Shown: positions 50,453-58,645 of the stretch, in pieces
Numbering within the stretch: position 1 is the first letter of the stretch
Layout of the letters: every line of letters begins with the position of its first letter
NCBI RefSeq assembly: GCF_900188105.1
Contig: NZ_FZNP01000012.1
Coordinates: 124,001 to 188,000, forward strand
DNA length: 64,000 nucleotides
Origin: Actinomadura mexicana
Lineage (GTDB): Bacteria; Actinomycetota; Actinomycetes; Streptosporangiales; Streptosporangiaceae
Direction: 5' to 3'
Notes under the pieces: model-generated
What the model was told of the DNA's origin: nothing
Databases searched by the model: none
Seen by the model: only the letters and a program-made list of their open reading frames with translations
Program-made: the position numbers and the translations under genes

Positions 50453-50923
50453 TCATCCGGGGCCGAGTTCCAGGTCGGACCAGCGATCACCGACCCCGAC
50501 GATCCTTACCTCGCGCCCCTCGCCGGGCCCGTCCCCGCGAGAAATGATCATTTCCAGCCGGTCCTCGGCGAGGCCTTCGGCGAGCCCTTCTCCCCATTCC
50601 ACGATCGTCACCGATTCCGCGACGGACGCGTCCAGATCGAGATCGTCCAGCTCCGCGAAACCGCCCAGCCGGTAGGCGTCCACGTGCACCAGCGACGGGC
50701 CGCCCGCAAGCGACGGATGCACCCGCGCGATGACGAACGTGGGCGAGGTGATCGGGCCGCGCACCTTCAGCCCCTCGCCGATGCCCTGCGTGAGGGTCGT
50801 CTTGCCCGCGCCGAGGTGGCCCGTCATCACGAGCAGGTCGCCCGCCCGCAGCAGCCCGGCCAGGCGCAGCCCGAGCTCGCGCATGTCCTCGGCGGTCGGG
50901 ACGGTCACGCTGACGGCTTTCAC
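50453..50923 (-). CDS. tsaE: tRNA t6A biosynthesis ATPase TsaE
   Basis: A 156-residue P-loop ATPase of the t6A complex. Walker A is GHLGAGKTTLTQGIG, followed by ITSPTFVIARVH and the Walker B-like LVHVDAYRL and TIVEWGEG. It drives turnover of the TsaBD complex. The GTG start overlaps the stop of the upstream alpha/beta hydrolase gene (GTGA, 50920-50923). A 126-bp gap, then the membrane-protein gene, separates it from tsaB. Confidence 0.93.
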   Translation of the reverse strand: MKAVSVTVPTAEDMRELGLRLAGLLRAGDLLVMTGHLGAGKTTLTQGIGEGLKVRGPITSPTFVIARVHPSLAGGPSLVHVDAYRLGGFAELDDLDLDASVAESVTIVEWGEGLAEGLAEDRLEMIISRGDGPGEGREVRIVGVGDRWSDLELGPG

Positions 50924-51999
50924 GCGGTGCGCTCCTCTTCCTCGTACGCGGGGCGGACCCGTTCGACCAGACGGCGCAGTCCCCCGGTCACCACGCCCGG
51001 GTACTCCAGGGGCAGCACGTGGCCGGCCTCCTCCACCTCTACCAGTTCCGCGTCCGGCAGCGCCGCGGCGATCCGGCGGGCGTGCTCCGCGGGGGTCAGC
51101 CGGTCCCGGCCGCCCGCCAGCACCAGCATCGGCACCCCGCCGAGCACGTCCAGGCACCCGATCTTGTCGTGCGCCATCAGCGCCGGGTAGTACTCCGCGA
51201 TCACGTCGATCGGCGTCTGCCTGATCATCTGCTCCAGGAAGCCCACCACGGAGGGGCTGACGTGCTTGTCGGCGAACGCCATCTTCCGCGTGACGACGAA
51301 CGCCAGGTCGGCGCCCAGCCCGCGGGCCTTGTCGACCAGCTCCGCGCGGCGGCCGAGGCCGCGCAGCGTCCCGGGGGCGAGCGGCCGGACGGCCTTGGCC
51401 AGCAGGAGCGGCAGCCCCAGCGTCATCTCCCCCATGTCGCCGCAGGAGGTGTTCACCAGCGCCACGCCCACCACCCGCGACTCGAACAGCTCGGGGTACC
51501 GGTCCGCCAGCGCCATGATCGACATGCCGCCCATGGAGTGCCCCACGAGGACGACCGGACGGCCCGGCGGGACGGCCGCGTCCAGTACCGCGCGCAGGTC
51601 GTCGCCGGTCTGCTCGATCGTCGCGTCCCCGGGCCCGCCGCGTCCCGAACGGCCGTGGCCGCGCTGGTCCCAGAACACCAGCCGCAGCGACCCCCGCAGG
51701 TCGCGACGCTGGTAGTGCCACGAGTGCTGGTTGAGGGTGTAGCCGTGGCAGAACACGACGGTGAGGTCGGCGTCGTCGGGGCCGTCCACCTCCACGTGCA
51801 GCGGGACGCCGTCGTCGGCCCGGACCGCCAGCTCCCGCCCGCGCAGCTCGCCGAAGGGCTCGGCCGCGTCGGGGTCCGGGCGCAGCCGCACCCGGCCGAC
51901 GGCGAGGCGCCGCAGCCCGACCGCCGCGCCCACCCCGGCGGCGCCCACGCCCGCGACGACGCCGGCGACACCGATCCTGCGCCTGTTCCTGCTGTCCAT
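50920..51999 (-). CDS. Alpha/beta hydrolase
   Basis: A 359-residue alpha/beta hydrolase. An N-terminal hydrophobic segment (about residues 8-28, GVAGVVAGVGAAGVGAAVGL) after a basic start could be a membrane anchor or uncleaved signal. The nucleophile elbow is GHSMGG, the oxyanion-region motif FCHGYTLNQ, the acid in AGGRDRLTP and the His in EEAGHVLPLEYP. It may be an esterase, lipase or peptidase. A hydrolase gene between alr and tsaE is common in actinobacteria. Its stop overlaps the tsaE start, and alr lies 11 bp upstream. Confidence 0.88.
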   Translation of the reverse strand: MDSRNRRRIGVAGVVAGVGAAGVGAAVGLRRLAVGRVRLRPDPDAAEPFGELRGRELAVRADDGVPLHVEVDGPDDADLTVVFCHGYTLNQHSWHYQRRDLRGSLRLVFWDQRGHGRSGRGGPGDATIEQTGDDLRAVLDAAVPPGRPVVLVGHSMGGMSIMALADRYPELFESRVVGVALVNTSCGDMGEMTLGLPLLLAKAVRPLAPGTLRGLGRRAELVDKARGLGADLAFVVTRKMAFADKHVSPSVVGFLEQMIRQTPIDVIAEYYPALMAHDKIGCLDVLGGVPMLVLAGGRDRLTPAEHARRIAAALPDAELVEVEEAGHVLPLEYPGVVTGGLRRLVERVRPAYEEEERTA

Positions 52000-52010
52000 G
52001 CCCGCGCCCC

Positions 52011-53135
52011 CTACAGCCCCCCTCCCGGGTACGCCCTCGGTACCCGGGCTCCGATGCGGGTGACGATCTCATACGAGATCGTCCCCAGCGCCTCCGCCCA
52101 CTCCCGCGCGGTCGGCTCGCCCCGGTCCCCCGGGCCGAACAGGATGATCTCGTCTCCTGCCGCGAACGGGTCGTCGCCGAGGTCGACGACGAACTGGTCC
52201 ATGCAGACCCGCCCGGCGATCGTCCTGCGGCGCCCGCCCGCCAGAACCTCCAGCACGTTGGACCCCTGCCGCGGGATCCCGTCGCCGTACCCCACGGGCA
52301 CCACGGCCAGCGTGGTCTCCCGCTCGGTGTGGTAGGTGTGACCGTACGACACTCCGCTCCCTGCCGGAACCCGCTTGACCAGCGCAGCGTCGGCCACGAG
52401 CGTCATCGCGGGCCGCAACCCGAACTCGCCGAGCGACGGCACCGGGGTCAGCCCGTACGTCGCGATGCCGGGCCGGACGAGGTCGAACCGCGCCTCCGGC
52501 AGCGTCAGCGCCGCCGCCGAGTTCGCGATGTGCCGCACCTCGAACCGCGCCCCCGCCTTCTCCGCGTGCGCGACCATCTCGGTGAACGCGCCGACCTGCG
52601 CCGCGATCGAGGGATGGCCGGGCTCGTCCGCGCAGGCGAAGTGCGACATGACCCCGGCCACCCGCACGTGCCCCGTGGCCTCCGCCTTGAGCGCCGCGTC
52701 GACCAGCGCCTCCCACCCGGCGCCGCGCGCGCCCCCGCGCGACATGCCCGTGTCGGCCTTGAGGTGGATCCGCGCCTCGCGCCCGGCCCGCTCCGCCGCC
52801 CGGACGATCTCCTCCAGCAGCCAGACCGCGCCCACGGTCATGTCCACGCCCCGCGCGACGGCCTCCTCGTAGGGCTCGCCGGGAACGCCCAGGCAGACCA
52901 GTGTGCGGACGGTGAGCCCCGCGTCCCGCAGGCGCAGCGCCTCGGCCAGCTTCGCGACGCCCAGCCAGGACGCCCCGCCGGCGAGCGCGGCGCGGGCGGC
53001 CTCCACCAGCCCGTGCCCGTACGCCTCGGCCTTCACCATGGCCATCACCTCGGCGCCCCCCGCATGCCGGCGCAGCACCCCGATGTTGTGGCCGATGGCG
53101 CCGAGATCGACCCGTGCCTCCGCAGGAACCCTCAT
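52011..53135 (-). CDS. alr: Alanine racemase
   Basis: A 374-residue PLP-dependent enzyme making D-alanine for peptidoglycan. The PLP lysine is in VMAMVKAEAYGHG (KAEAYGHG where KANAYGHG is commonest). The substrate-binding SYGHTYHTERET and the catalytic Tyr region VGYGDGIPR are intact. The ATG has GGGAG upstream. It sits between nnrDE and the alpha/beta hydrolase in a leftward operon. Confidence 0.95.
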   Translation of the reverse strand: MRVPAEARVDLGAIGHNIGVLRRHAGGAEVMAMVKAEAYGHGLVEAARAALAGGASWLGVAKLAEALRLRDAGLTVRTLVCLGVPGEPYEEAVARGVDMTVGAVWLLEEIVRAAERAGREARIHLKADTGMSRGGARGAGWEALVDAALKAEATGHVRVAGVMSHFACADEPGHPSIAAQVGAFTEMVAHAEKAGARFEVRHIANSAAALTLPEARFDLVRPGIATYGLTPVPSLGEFGLRPAMTLVADAALVKRVPAGSGVSYGHTYHTERETTLAVVPVGYGDGIPRQGSNVLEVLAGGRRRTIAGRVCMDQFVVDLGDDPFAAGDEIILFGPGDRGEPTAREWAEALGTISYEIVTRIGARVPRAYPGGGL

Positions 53136-53176
53136 GGGCTCATTCTCCCAGGGTGGCGTCCCTCTGGAAGACAGAA

Positions 53177-54658
53177 CTACCCCTGGGAGGAAACTGTCCT
53201 GAAGGCGGCGGGGAGGGCTTCGACCACGTCCTGGGCGCTGATGGGGGCTTCGGGGCCGGGGGCGGGGGCGGCGGCCAGGCGGGCGGCGAGGCCGTGGAGG
53301 TAGGCGCCGGCGGCGGCCGCGTCCAGGGCGGGCATCCCGCCGGCGAGGAGCGCGCCGATCAGGCCGGACAGGACGTCGCCCGTGCCGGCGGCGGCGAGGC
53401 GCGGGGTGCCGGTCGGGTTCACGCGGACGGGGCGGTCCTGCTCGGCGACCAGGGTCGTGGAGCCCTTGAGCAGGACGGTCGCGGAGAGTTCGGCGGCGGC
53501 GCGGCGGACGTTGTCGAGGCGGGCGGCCTCGATGTCCTCGCGCCGGGCGGCGACGAGGCGGGACAACTCGCCCGCGTGCGGGGTGAGGACGGTCGGGGCG
53601 GCGCGGCGGAGCAGGTCGCGGCGGCGGGCCAGGACGGTGAGGCCGTCGGCGTCCACCAGCACGGGCAGTTCGGTGGTGAGAACCGCCTCCAGGAGCGACT
53701 CGGCGGCGTCGCCGGTGCCGAGGCCGGGGCCGGCGACCCATGCCTGGACGCGCCCGATGCGCTCCAGGATGCCCGTGTCGTGGCGGCCGGGCTCGACGAC
53801 CGTGGTGACCACTTCGGGCCAGCGCTGCCGGACGAGTTCGACCGGGCGGGCCACCGAGGCGAAGCGGACCATTCCGGCGCCGCCGCGAAGGGCGCCGCCG
53901 GTGCTGAGGACGGCCGCGCCGGTGAACTGGTCACCGCCGGCGAGGATCCCGACGACGCCGCGGCGGTACTTGTCGGACTCGGGACGGGGCTCGGGCGGGG
54001 CGATGTCGGCGGGCCGGGCCGCGACGACGTCGGGGTCGGGCAGGTCGGGGCCGAGCCCGATGTCGACCAGTTCGACCACGCCGCAGTGGGCCGCGCCCGG
54101 GTCGACGAGCAGGCCCGGCTTGTGCGTGCCGAAGGTGACGGTGACGTCGGCGTGGACGGCCGCGCCCTCGACGCGCCCGGTGCTCGCGTCCACGCCGCTC
54201 GGGACGTCGCAGGCGACCACGAGCCCTGCGGACTCGGAGGCGAGCGCGGCGTACCGGGCGTGGGGCTCGCGGAGGCCGCCGGTGCCGCCGATGCCGGTCA
54301 GGCCGTCGATGATCAGGTCCGCGCCGGCGATCGCGGCCTCGGCGCCCGCGTCCAGCAGGCGGCCGCCGGCGGCGCGCAGGTCCGCCAGCCCGCCCGGGTG
54401 GATCTTCGACCCGGCCTGGACGGCCCGGACGCGGGCGCCGCGGCGGGCGAGGCGGGCCCCGGCGTACAGGGCGTCGCCGCCGTTGTCGCCGCCGCCGATC
54501 AGCAGGACGACGCGGGCCCCGTACACGGCGGGCAGGAGGCGCGCGCACACCGAGGCCAGCCCGGCGGCGGCGCGCTGCATCAGGGCGCCGTCCGGGAGGC
54601 GGGCCATGAGGGCCCGCTCGGCCGCCCGGACCTTGCCGACCTCGTGCGCGTACCTCAT
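53177..54658 (-). CDS. nnrDE: Bifunctional NAD(P)H-hydrate epimerase / ADP-dependent dehydratase
   Basis: A 493-residue fusion that repairs hydrated NAD(P)H. The N-terminal YjeF_N epimerase domain (1-210) has GGGDNGGDALYAGARLARRG and CDVPSGVDASTG. The C-terminal ribokinase-like dehydratase (220-490) has VGILAGGDQFTGAAVL, AGPGLGTGD, LTPHAGELSRL and the catalytic GTGDVLSG. ATG 54658 has GGGGA about 7 bases upstream. It begins the leftward operon that includes alr. It is divergent from the XRE regulator gene. Confidence 0.95.
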   Translation of the reverse strand: MRYAHEVGKVRAAERALMARLPDGALMQRAAAGLASVCARLLPAVYGARVVLLIGGGDNGGDALYAGARLARRGARVRAVQAGSKIHPGGLADLRAAGGRLLDAGAEAAIAGADLIIDGLTGIGGTGGLREPHARYAALASESAGLVVACDVPSGVDASTGRVEGAAVHADVTVTFGTHKPGLLVDPGAAHCGVVELVDIGLGPDLPDPDVVAARPADIAPPEPRPESDKYRRGVVGILAGGDQFTGAAVLSTGGALRGGAGMVRFASVARPVELVRQRWPEVVTTVVEPGRHDTGILERIGRVQAWVAGPGLGTGDAAESLLEAVLTTELPVLVDADGLTVLARRRDLLRRAAPTVLTPHAGELSRLVAARREDIEAARLDNVRRAAAELSATVLLKGSTTLVAEQDRPVRVNPTGTPRLAAAGTGDVLSGLIGALLAGGMPALDAAAAGAYLHGLAARLAAAPAPGPEAPISAQDVVEALPAAFRTVSSQG

Positions 54659-54734
54659 CCGCGGCTCCCCAAGTCGATCACACACTTAGAGTGCCACGTG
54701 GGGACCGTCCGCAACCGTCGGCGAAGGTGATCAC

Positions 54735-54751
54735 AACTTGCAGCGCAAGTT
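54735..54751. promoter_or_regulatory. Palindrome AACTTGC-AGC-GCAAGTT between nnrDE and the XRE gene
   Basis: A perfect 7-bp inverted repeat with 3-base centre, 132 bp before the XRE start. A TAGAAT box at 54785-54790 could be the -10 of the XRE promoter. Matching half sites occur near the downstream DUF397 gene (AACTTGC at 56475-56481, and AACTTTC at 56232-56238). It is a likely autoregulatory operator of the XRE protein. Confidence 0.55.
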
Positions 54752-54883
54752 TCGGTGTCATGTGCGTAAAAGAATCATCAGCCGTAGAATCTTGCTCCAC
54801 CGGTCCGATGTATTCGCGCCGCCACCCCCCGGTGCGGCAGAATGCGCCCAGATCAGTCCGCCGGGACTGGAGAGGCCCGAGCA

Positions 54884-55744
54884 ATGAGCACTTCCCGAGG
54901 TCCCTCCGTCCGGCAGCGGCGGCTGGCCGCCGAGCTCCGGAGACTGCGCGAGAGCAGGGGTCTGACCGGAGACGAGGTCGCCGAACGGCTCGCCTGGTCC
55001 ACGGCCAAGGTCAGCCGGATCGAGAACGCGCGGACCGGCGCGAAGATCGGCGATGTGCGGCGGCTGCTCGATCTGTACGAGATCGAGCGCGCGCGGCACG
55101 ACGACCTGATCGCCCTGGCGCACGACGCCGCCCAGCGGGGCTGGTGGGAGGACTACCGCGACCTGCCGAGCCAGCTCGCGAACTTCATCGCGCTGGAGTC
55201 CGAGGCCACGGCCGCGAGGGAATGGGGCAGCACCGTCATTCCCGGGCTGCTGCAGTCGGAGAGCTACGCCCGAAATGTGATCGGCGGCTGGAGCGACCTG
55301 GCCACCCTGCCCCCGCAGGAACTCGAACGCCGGCTGGACGTGCGAATGCGGCGGCGCGAACTGCTGGACGGGCCCACTCCGCTGGAACTGTCGGCGATTA
55401 TCGACGAGGCGGTTCTGCGGCGCCGCATCGGCGATCACAAGGTCATGCGCGAGCAACTCGAACATCTGTACCAGATGACCGAGCGGCCGAACGTGAACGT
55501 GCAGATCTTGCCCTTGGACATAGCACACTCGGTGTTGGCTGAATCGTTTATCCTTCTAGAATTCTCTTCGGTGCACGACATCACCTTCCCTGATATCGTT
55601 CACACGGAATCCCTGACGATCAGCCACTTCGCGGAAGAAGCCGTCACCTATATGTACCGGCTCGCCTATTCGAGCCTGTCCCGGCAAGCACTGGACGCCG
55701 CGGAGTCGCGGCGGCGCATAGCCGAGGTCAAAGAGGCGTGGTGA
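54884..55744 (+). CDS. XRE-family regulator with DUF5753 ligand domain
   Basis: A 286-residue protein. The N-terminal HTH is at about residues 10-70 (LAAELRRLRESRGLTGDEVAERLAWSTAKVSRIENARTG). The DUF5753 domain follows (FIALESEATAAREWGSTVIPGLLQSESYAR, then MTERPNVNVQILPLD). This family is greatly expanded in mycelial actinomycetes and is normally paired with a DUF397 protein, as in WhiJ/BldB-type systems influencing development and antibiotic production. ATG 54884 has GGAGAGG 8 bases upstream. Two DUF397 genes follow on the same strand. Confidence 0.93.
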   Translation: MSTSRGPSVRQRRLAAELRRLRESRGLTGDEVAERLAWSTAKVSRIENARTGAKIGDVRRLLDLYEIERARHDDLIALAHDAAQRGWWEDYRDLPSQLANFIALESEATAAREWGSTVIPGLLQSESYARNVIGGWSDLATLPPQELERRLDVRMRRRELLDGPTPLELSAIIDEAVLRRRIGDHKVMREQLEHLYQMTERPNVNVQILPLDIAHSVLAESFILLEFSSVHDITFPDIVHTESLTISHFAEEAVTYMYRLAYSSLSRQALDAAESRRRIAEVKEAW

Positions 55745-55783
55745 CGGTCCGCCAAGGGGCTCAATCCTTGTGAAAGGCACCGA

Positions 55784-56005
55784 GTGTCCCCTTTCGCCAC
55801 TCCTGTACCACAATGGAGGAAAAGCGCCTACTGCGGGGCGAGCAATACCTGCGTCGAGATCGCCACACTGGTCGATTCGTCCCGTTTTATCGGGGCGCGA
55901 GACGCTAAGTACGGTACGCAGAGTCCAGTTCTGTCGTTCTCCCAGGCTGAATGGCGGGAATTCCTCAAACGAGCCAAGAAGGGTGATTTCGACCTGGGCT
56001 GCTGA
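55784..56005 (+). CDS. DUF397 protein (first copy)
   Basis: A 73-residue protein of the DUF397 family. It has the core WRKSAYCGASNTCVEIA, then a RDAKYG-like strand and the C-terminal LSFSQAEWREFLKRAKKGDF. DUF397 proteins are partners of the DUF5753 XRE regulators. It lies 39 bp downstream of the XRE gene and is probably cotranscribed. The GTG start has AGG upstream. Confidence 0.9.
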   Translation: MSPFATPVPQWRKSAYCGASNTCVEIATLVDSSRFIGARDAKYGTQSPVLSFSQAEWREFLKRAKKGDFDLGC

Positions 56006-56254
56006 CCCGGCGCCGACGCGCCGTCCGGCCCCGTCCGCCCAGGGCGGCGCGGGGCCACGCCGCACGGGCCGGGTCCATCGTTGACCCGGCTCGTCGCCCT
56101 CCCACCCGGCACTCTGCAACTACCTCGGCACGCCTGTCACACGGGTACCGCGCCACCCGGACGTGATCAGGCGTTTTTTGCGATCTTGTTACCGTGTGCT
56201 TGAGCACCGGCAGCGCGGCCGCGGGCAATGCAACTTTCAATGCAGGGAGCCGGA

Positions 56255-56467
56255 ATGAGTTTCCAGGGGACACCGCCCGCCCGATGGAGAAAGAGCGCTC
56301 GATGCGGCGCCAGCAACGGCTGCGTCGAGGTCGCACGGCGCGACGAGGACGCCATATCCGTGCGCGACACCGAGGACACCGCGACGATCCTTTCGTTCGG
56401 GCCCGACGAATGGCGCAGGTTCACGGAGGAGGCCAAAGGCGGCCGTTTCGACCACCCGCTGAAATAG
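56255..56467 (+). CDS. DUF397 protein (second copy)
   Basis: A 70-residue DUF397 paralogue of the preceding gene (WRKSARCGASNGCVEVARR, LSFGPDEWRRFTEEAKGGRF). Its ATG has GGGAG 5 bases upstream. A 249-bp gap separates the two copies and carries a half site related to the palindrome upstream of the XRE gene, so it may have its own promoter. A long hairpin follows at 56515-56594. Confidence 0.9.
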   Translation: MSFQGTPPARWRKSARCGASNGCVEVARRDEDAISVRDTEDTATILSFGPDEWRRFTEEAKGGRFDHPLK

Positions 56468-56514
56468 TCACTGCAACTTGCATCGCCGGAGAGATTTCCA
56501 ACCGGCCAGAGAAT

Positions 56515-56594
56515 TGCGATCAGCGGGAGCGGATACGCGCCGCCGCATGATATGCCACACGTTTTTCCGCGGCTCCCCGCTCCCGCTGATCGCA
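56515..56594. terminator. 18-bp perfect inverted repeat with a structured 44-base loop
   Basis: TGCGATCAGCGGGAGCGG at 56515-56532 is exactly complementary to 56577-56594. The loop can form an inner GCCGC/GCGGC stem (56542-56546 with 56569-56573) and contains a TTTTT run. It lies between convergent DUF397 and ABC permease genes, so bidirectional termination is the simplest reading. A small repetitive element is an alternative. Confidence 0.6.
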
Positions 56595-56626
56595 TTTCTC
56601 AGAAGATGATCGATTTGTGAGTCCGC

Positions 56627-57598
56627 TCACGCCACCCGAACGCCCCGGGGAACCCGGTGAAGCGGCGTCCGCAGCCGGGATGCCGTGATCATTACCGCGC
56701 CTCCCGCGAGGGCCAGATCGAAGGCCAGCCCCCACGGCCACACCGCGGCCCCGTCCGAGCGGTTCGACCCGTAGTCGCCGTCCCCCGCGCGGATCTCGCG
56801 CACGCTGCGGCTGATCTGCCCGAGCGGGTCGGAGGAGGACGAACGGTGGATCATCACGTCGCCGACGAGGACGCGGCGCTCGGGCAGGCGCGGCGCCGCG
56901 TCGGCGAGCGCGACCACCGGGTTCGGGGCCAGCAGCCACCAGATCCGCTCGGTGTGGTCCCGGCCGTACCCGCCGTAGGAGCCGCCGGCACGCTCGGACG
57001 TGAGCGGGACCGCCAGCGTGAACAGCAGCGGCGTCCCGACGAGCAGGCCGAACACCGTCAGGTACGACAGCAGGATCGAGGTGACGCTGCGGGCCAGCAC
57101 CGCCGACCAGGCCTGCGAGACCGCGCAGACCACGCCGATCATCAGCGCCGTCACGAGCAGGACGACGAGGGCCCGACCCGCGCCGATGGCGCCCTCGGCG
57201 ACCGGCAGCAGCAGGCTCGGCAGCGTCAGGAGCAGCGTGACCAGGCCCGTCCCCCAGGCGGCGGCGAGCTTGCCGAGCGCGATCTCGCCCGGCGTGAGCC
57301 GGGTGACCTGGAGGGTCGCGAGCGTCCCGCGCTCCCGGTCCCCGTTGACCGACTGGCCGCCGAGCGCCGGGGTGACGAGCAGCGTCAGCACCAGCACCCC
57401 GAGCAGGACCCCGCCGAACATGGGGACGCCGGGCTCGCCGTAGGAGGAGGTGTCGCCGTGCTCCAGCGCCACCCGGAACAGCAGCCCGAGCCCGTTGACG
57501 ACCAGGAACCAGGTCGCGAGCAGGATCTTCCAGCGGCCGGTCCGCAGCCGCGTCCTGATCTCCTGCCGTGCCACCAGGCCGATTCCACGGGCGGTCAC
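56627..57598 (-). CDS. ABC transporter permease, ABC-2 type
   Basis: A 323-residue membrane protein with about six hydrophobic segments (ILLATWFLVVNGLGLLF, MFGGVLLGVLVLTLLV, LVTLLLTLPSLLLPV, ALVVLLVTALMIGVVCAV, ILLSYLTVFGLLVGTPLLF and a C-terminal one) and the GGQSVNGDRERGTLATLQVT motif typical of ABC-2 permeases. GTG 57598 has GGAGG 8 bases upstream; GTG 57607, overlapping the upstream stop, is an alternative. It forms an exporter with the ATPase encoded just upstream. The substrate is unknown. Confidence 0.9.
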   Translation of the reverse strand: MTARGIGLVARQEIRTRLRTGRWKILLATWFLVVNGLGLLFRVALEHGDTSSYGEPGVPMFGGVLLGVLVLTLLVTPALGGQSVNGDRERGTLATLQVTRLTPGEIALGKLAAAWGTGLVTLLLTLPSLLLPVAEGAIGAGRALVVLLVTALMIGVVCAVSQAWSAVLARSVTSILLSYLTVFGLLVGTPLLFTLAVPLTSERAGGSYGGYGRDHTERIWWLLAPNPVVALADAAPRLPERRVLVGDVMIHRSSSSDPLGQISRSVREIRAGDGDYGSNRSDGAAVWPWGLAFDLALAGGAVMITASRLRTPLHRVPRGVRVA

Positions 57599-57603
57599 GG
57601 CGC

Positions 57604-58548
57604 TCACCTCCGGTCCTCGGTCATCGCCAGATAGGCCGATTCGAGCGCGCTGCCGGCGGGCGCGAGGCCGCAGACGGGCACGCCGGCGGCGACGAGCCTG
57701 GCCAGCAGCCCGGCCGCCTCGTCCTCGGTCAGCGGCCCGACCTCGGCGGCTCCCGCCGCGTCGGCCGCCCGCACCCAGGGCAGCCCGCCCGGCTCGCGGT
57801 CCAGGGCCGCCGCCAGCGGCTCGGGGTCGAGCGAGCGGATCCGCCACCGGACCCGGGCCGACGCGCCGGCGATCTCCGCCATCGCGTGGACCCCGGCCGT
57901 CCGGCCGTGGTCGACCAGGACCACCCGGTCGGCGATCTCCTCCAGCTCGCCGAGGATGTGGCTCGACACGAGCACCGCGACCCCGTCGGCGGCGAGGGAG
58001 CGCAGCAGGTCGCGCAGCTCGATGCGGGAGCGCGGGTCGAGACCGGACGCGGGCTCGTCCAGCAGCAGGACGCGCGGCCGGTGCACGAGGGCCCGCGCCA
58101 TCCCGAGTCGCTGCTTCTGCCCGCGGGAGAGGGCGTGGACGGGCTGCCCGAGATGGTCCTCCAGGTGGACGAGGCTGAGCAGCGCCCTGATCCGGCGCGG
58201 GCGCTCCTGCCTGGACAGCCCGTAGGCGTCGGCGAAGAAGGCCAGGTACTCGTCCACCGTGAGCTGGTCGTACACGCCGAACGTGTCCGGCATCCAGCCG
58301 AGGGCTTCGCGGGCCCGAGCGGGCCGGGCGAGCGCGTCGTGCCCCGCGATCCGCACCGTGCCCGCGTCGGGCGCGAGCAGGGTCGCCAGGATCAGCAGGA
58401 GCGTCGTCTTGCCCGCGCCGTTGCCCCCGACGAGCGCCGTGACCTGCCCGTACGGGACGGTGATGTCGAGTCCGCGCAGCGCCTCCACCGGCCCGAAGCG
58501 CCGCACCACCCCGCGTGCCTCGATCGCGAGGCCGCCGTCTCCTGCCAC
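57604..58548 (-). CDS. ABC transporter ATP-binding protein
   Basis: A 314-residue ATPase of the CcmA/drug-export type. Walker A is GGNGAGKTTLL, the signature ALSRGQKQRLG, Walker B VLLLDEPASGLD and the switch His in SSHILGELEEI. The C-terminal 90 residues are an accessory domain. GTG 58548 has GGAGG 6 bases upstream. It is followed by its permease with 5 bp between coding regions and lies 97 bp downstream of glmS. Confidence 0.93.
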   Translation of the reverse strand: MAGDGGLAIEARGVVRRFGPVEALRGLDITVPYGQVTALVGGNGAGKTTLLLILATLLAPDAGTVRIAGHDALARPARAREALGWMPDTFGVYDQLTVDEYLAFFADAYGLSRQERPRRIRALLSLVHLEDHLGQPVHALSRGQKQRLGMARALVHRPRVLLLDEPASGLDPRSRIELRDLLRSLAADGVAVLVSSHILGELEEIADRVVLVDHGRTAGVHAMAEIAGASARVRWRIRSLDPEPLAAALDREPGGLPWVRAADAAGAAEVGPLTEDEAAGLLARLVAAGVPVCGLAPAGSALESAYLAMTEDRR

Positions 58549-58645
58549 CCGTCACCTCCGCCGCCGGGCCGGTTTCGATGGTGATGGGACGCGGCCCGCC
58601 GCCGGCGGGTTCAGTCGATCTCGGGCTGCTCGCCCGAACCGGCCG

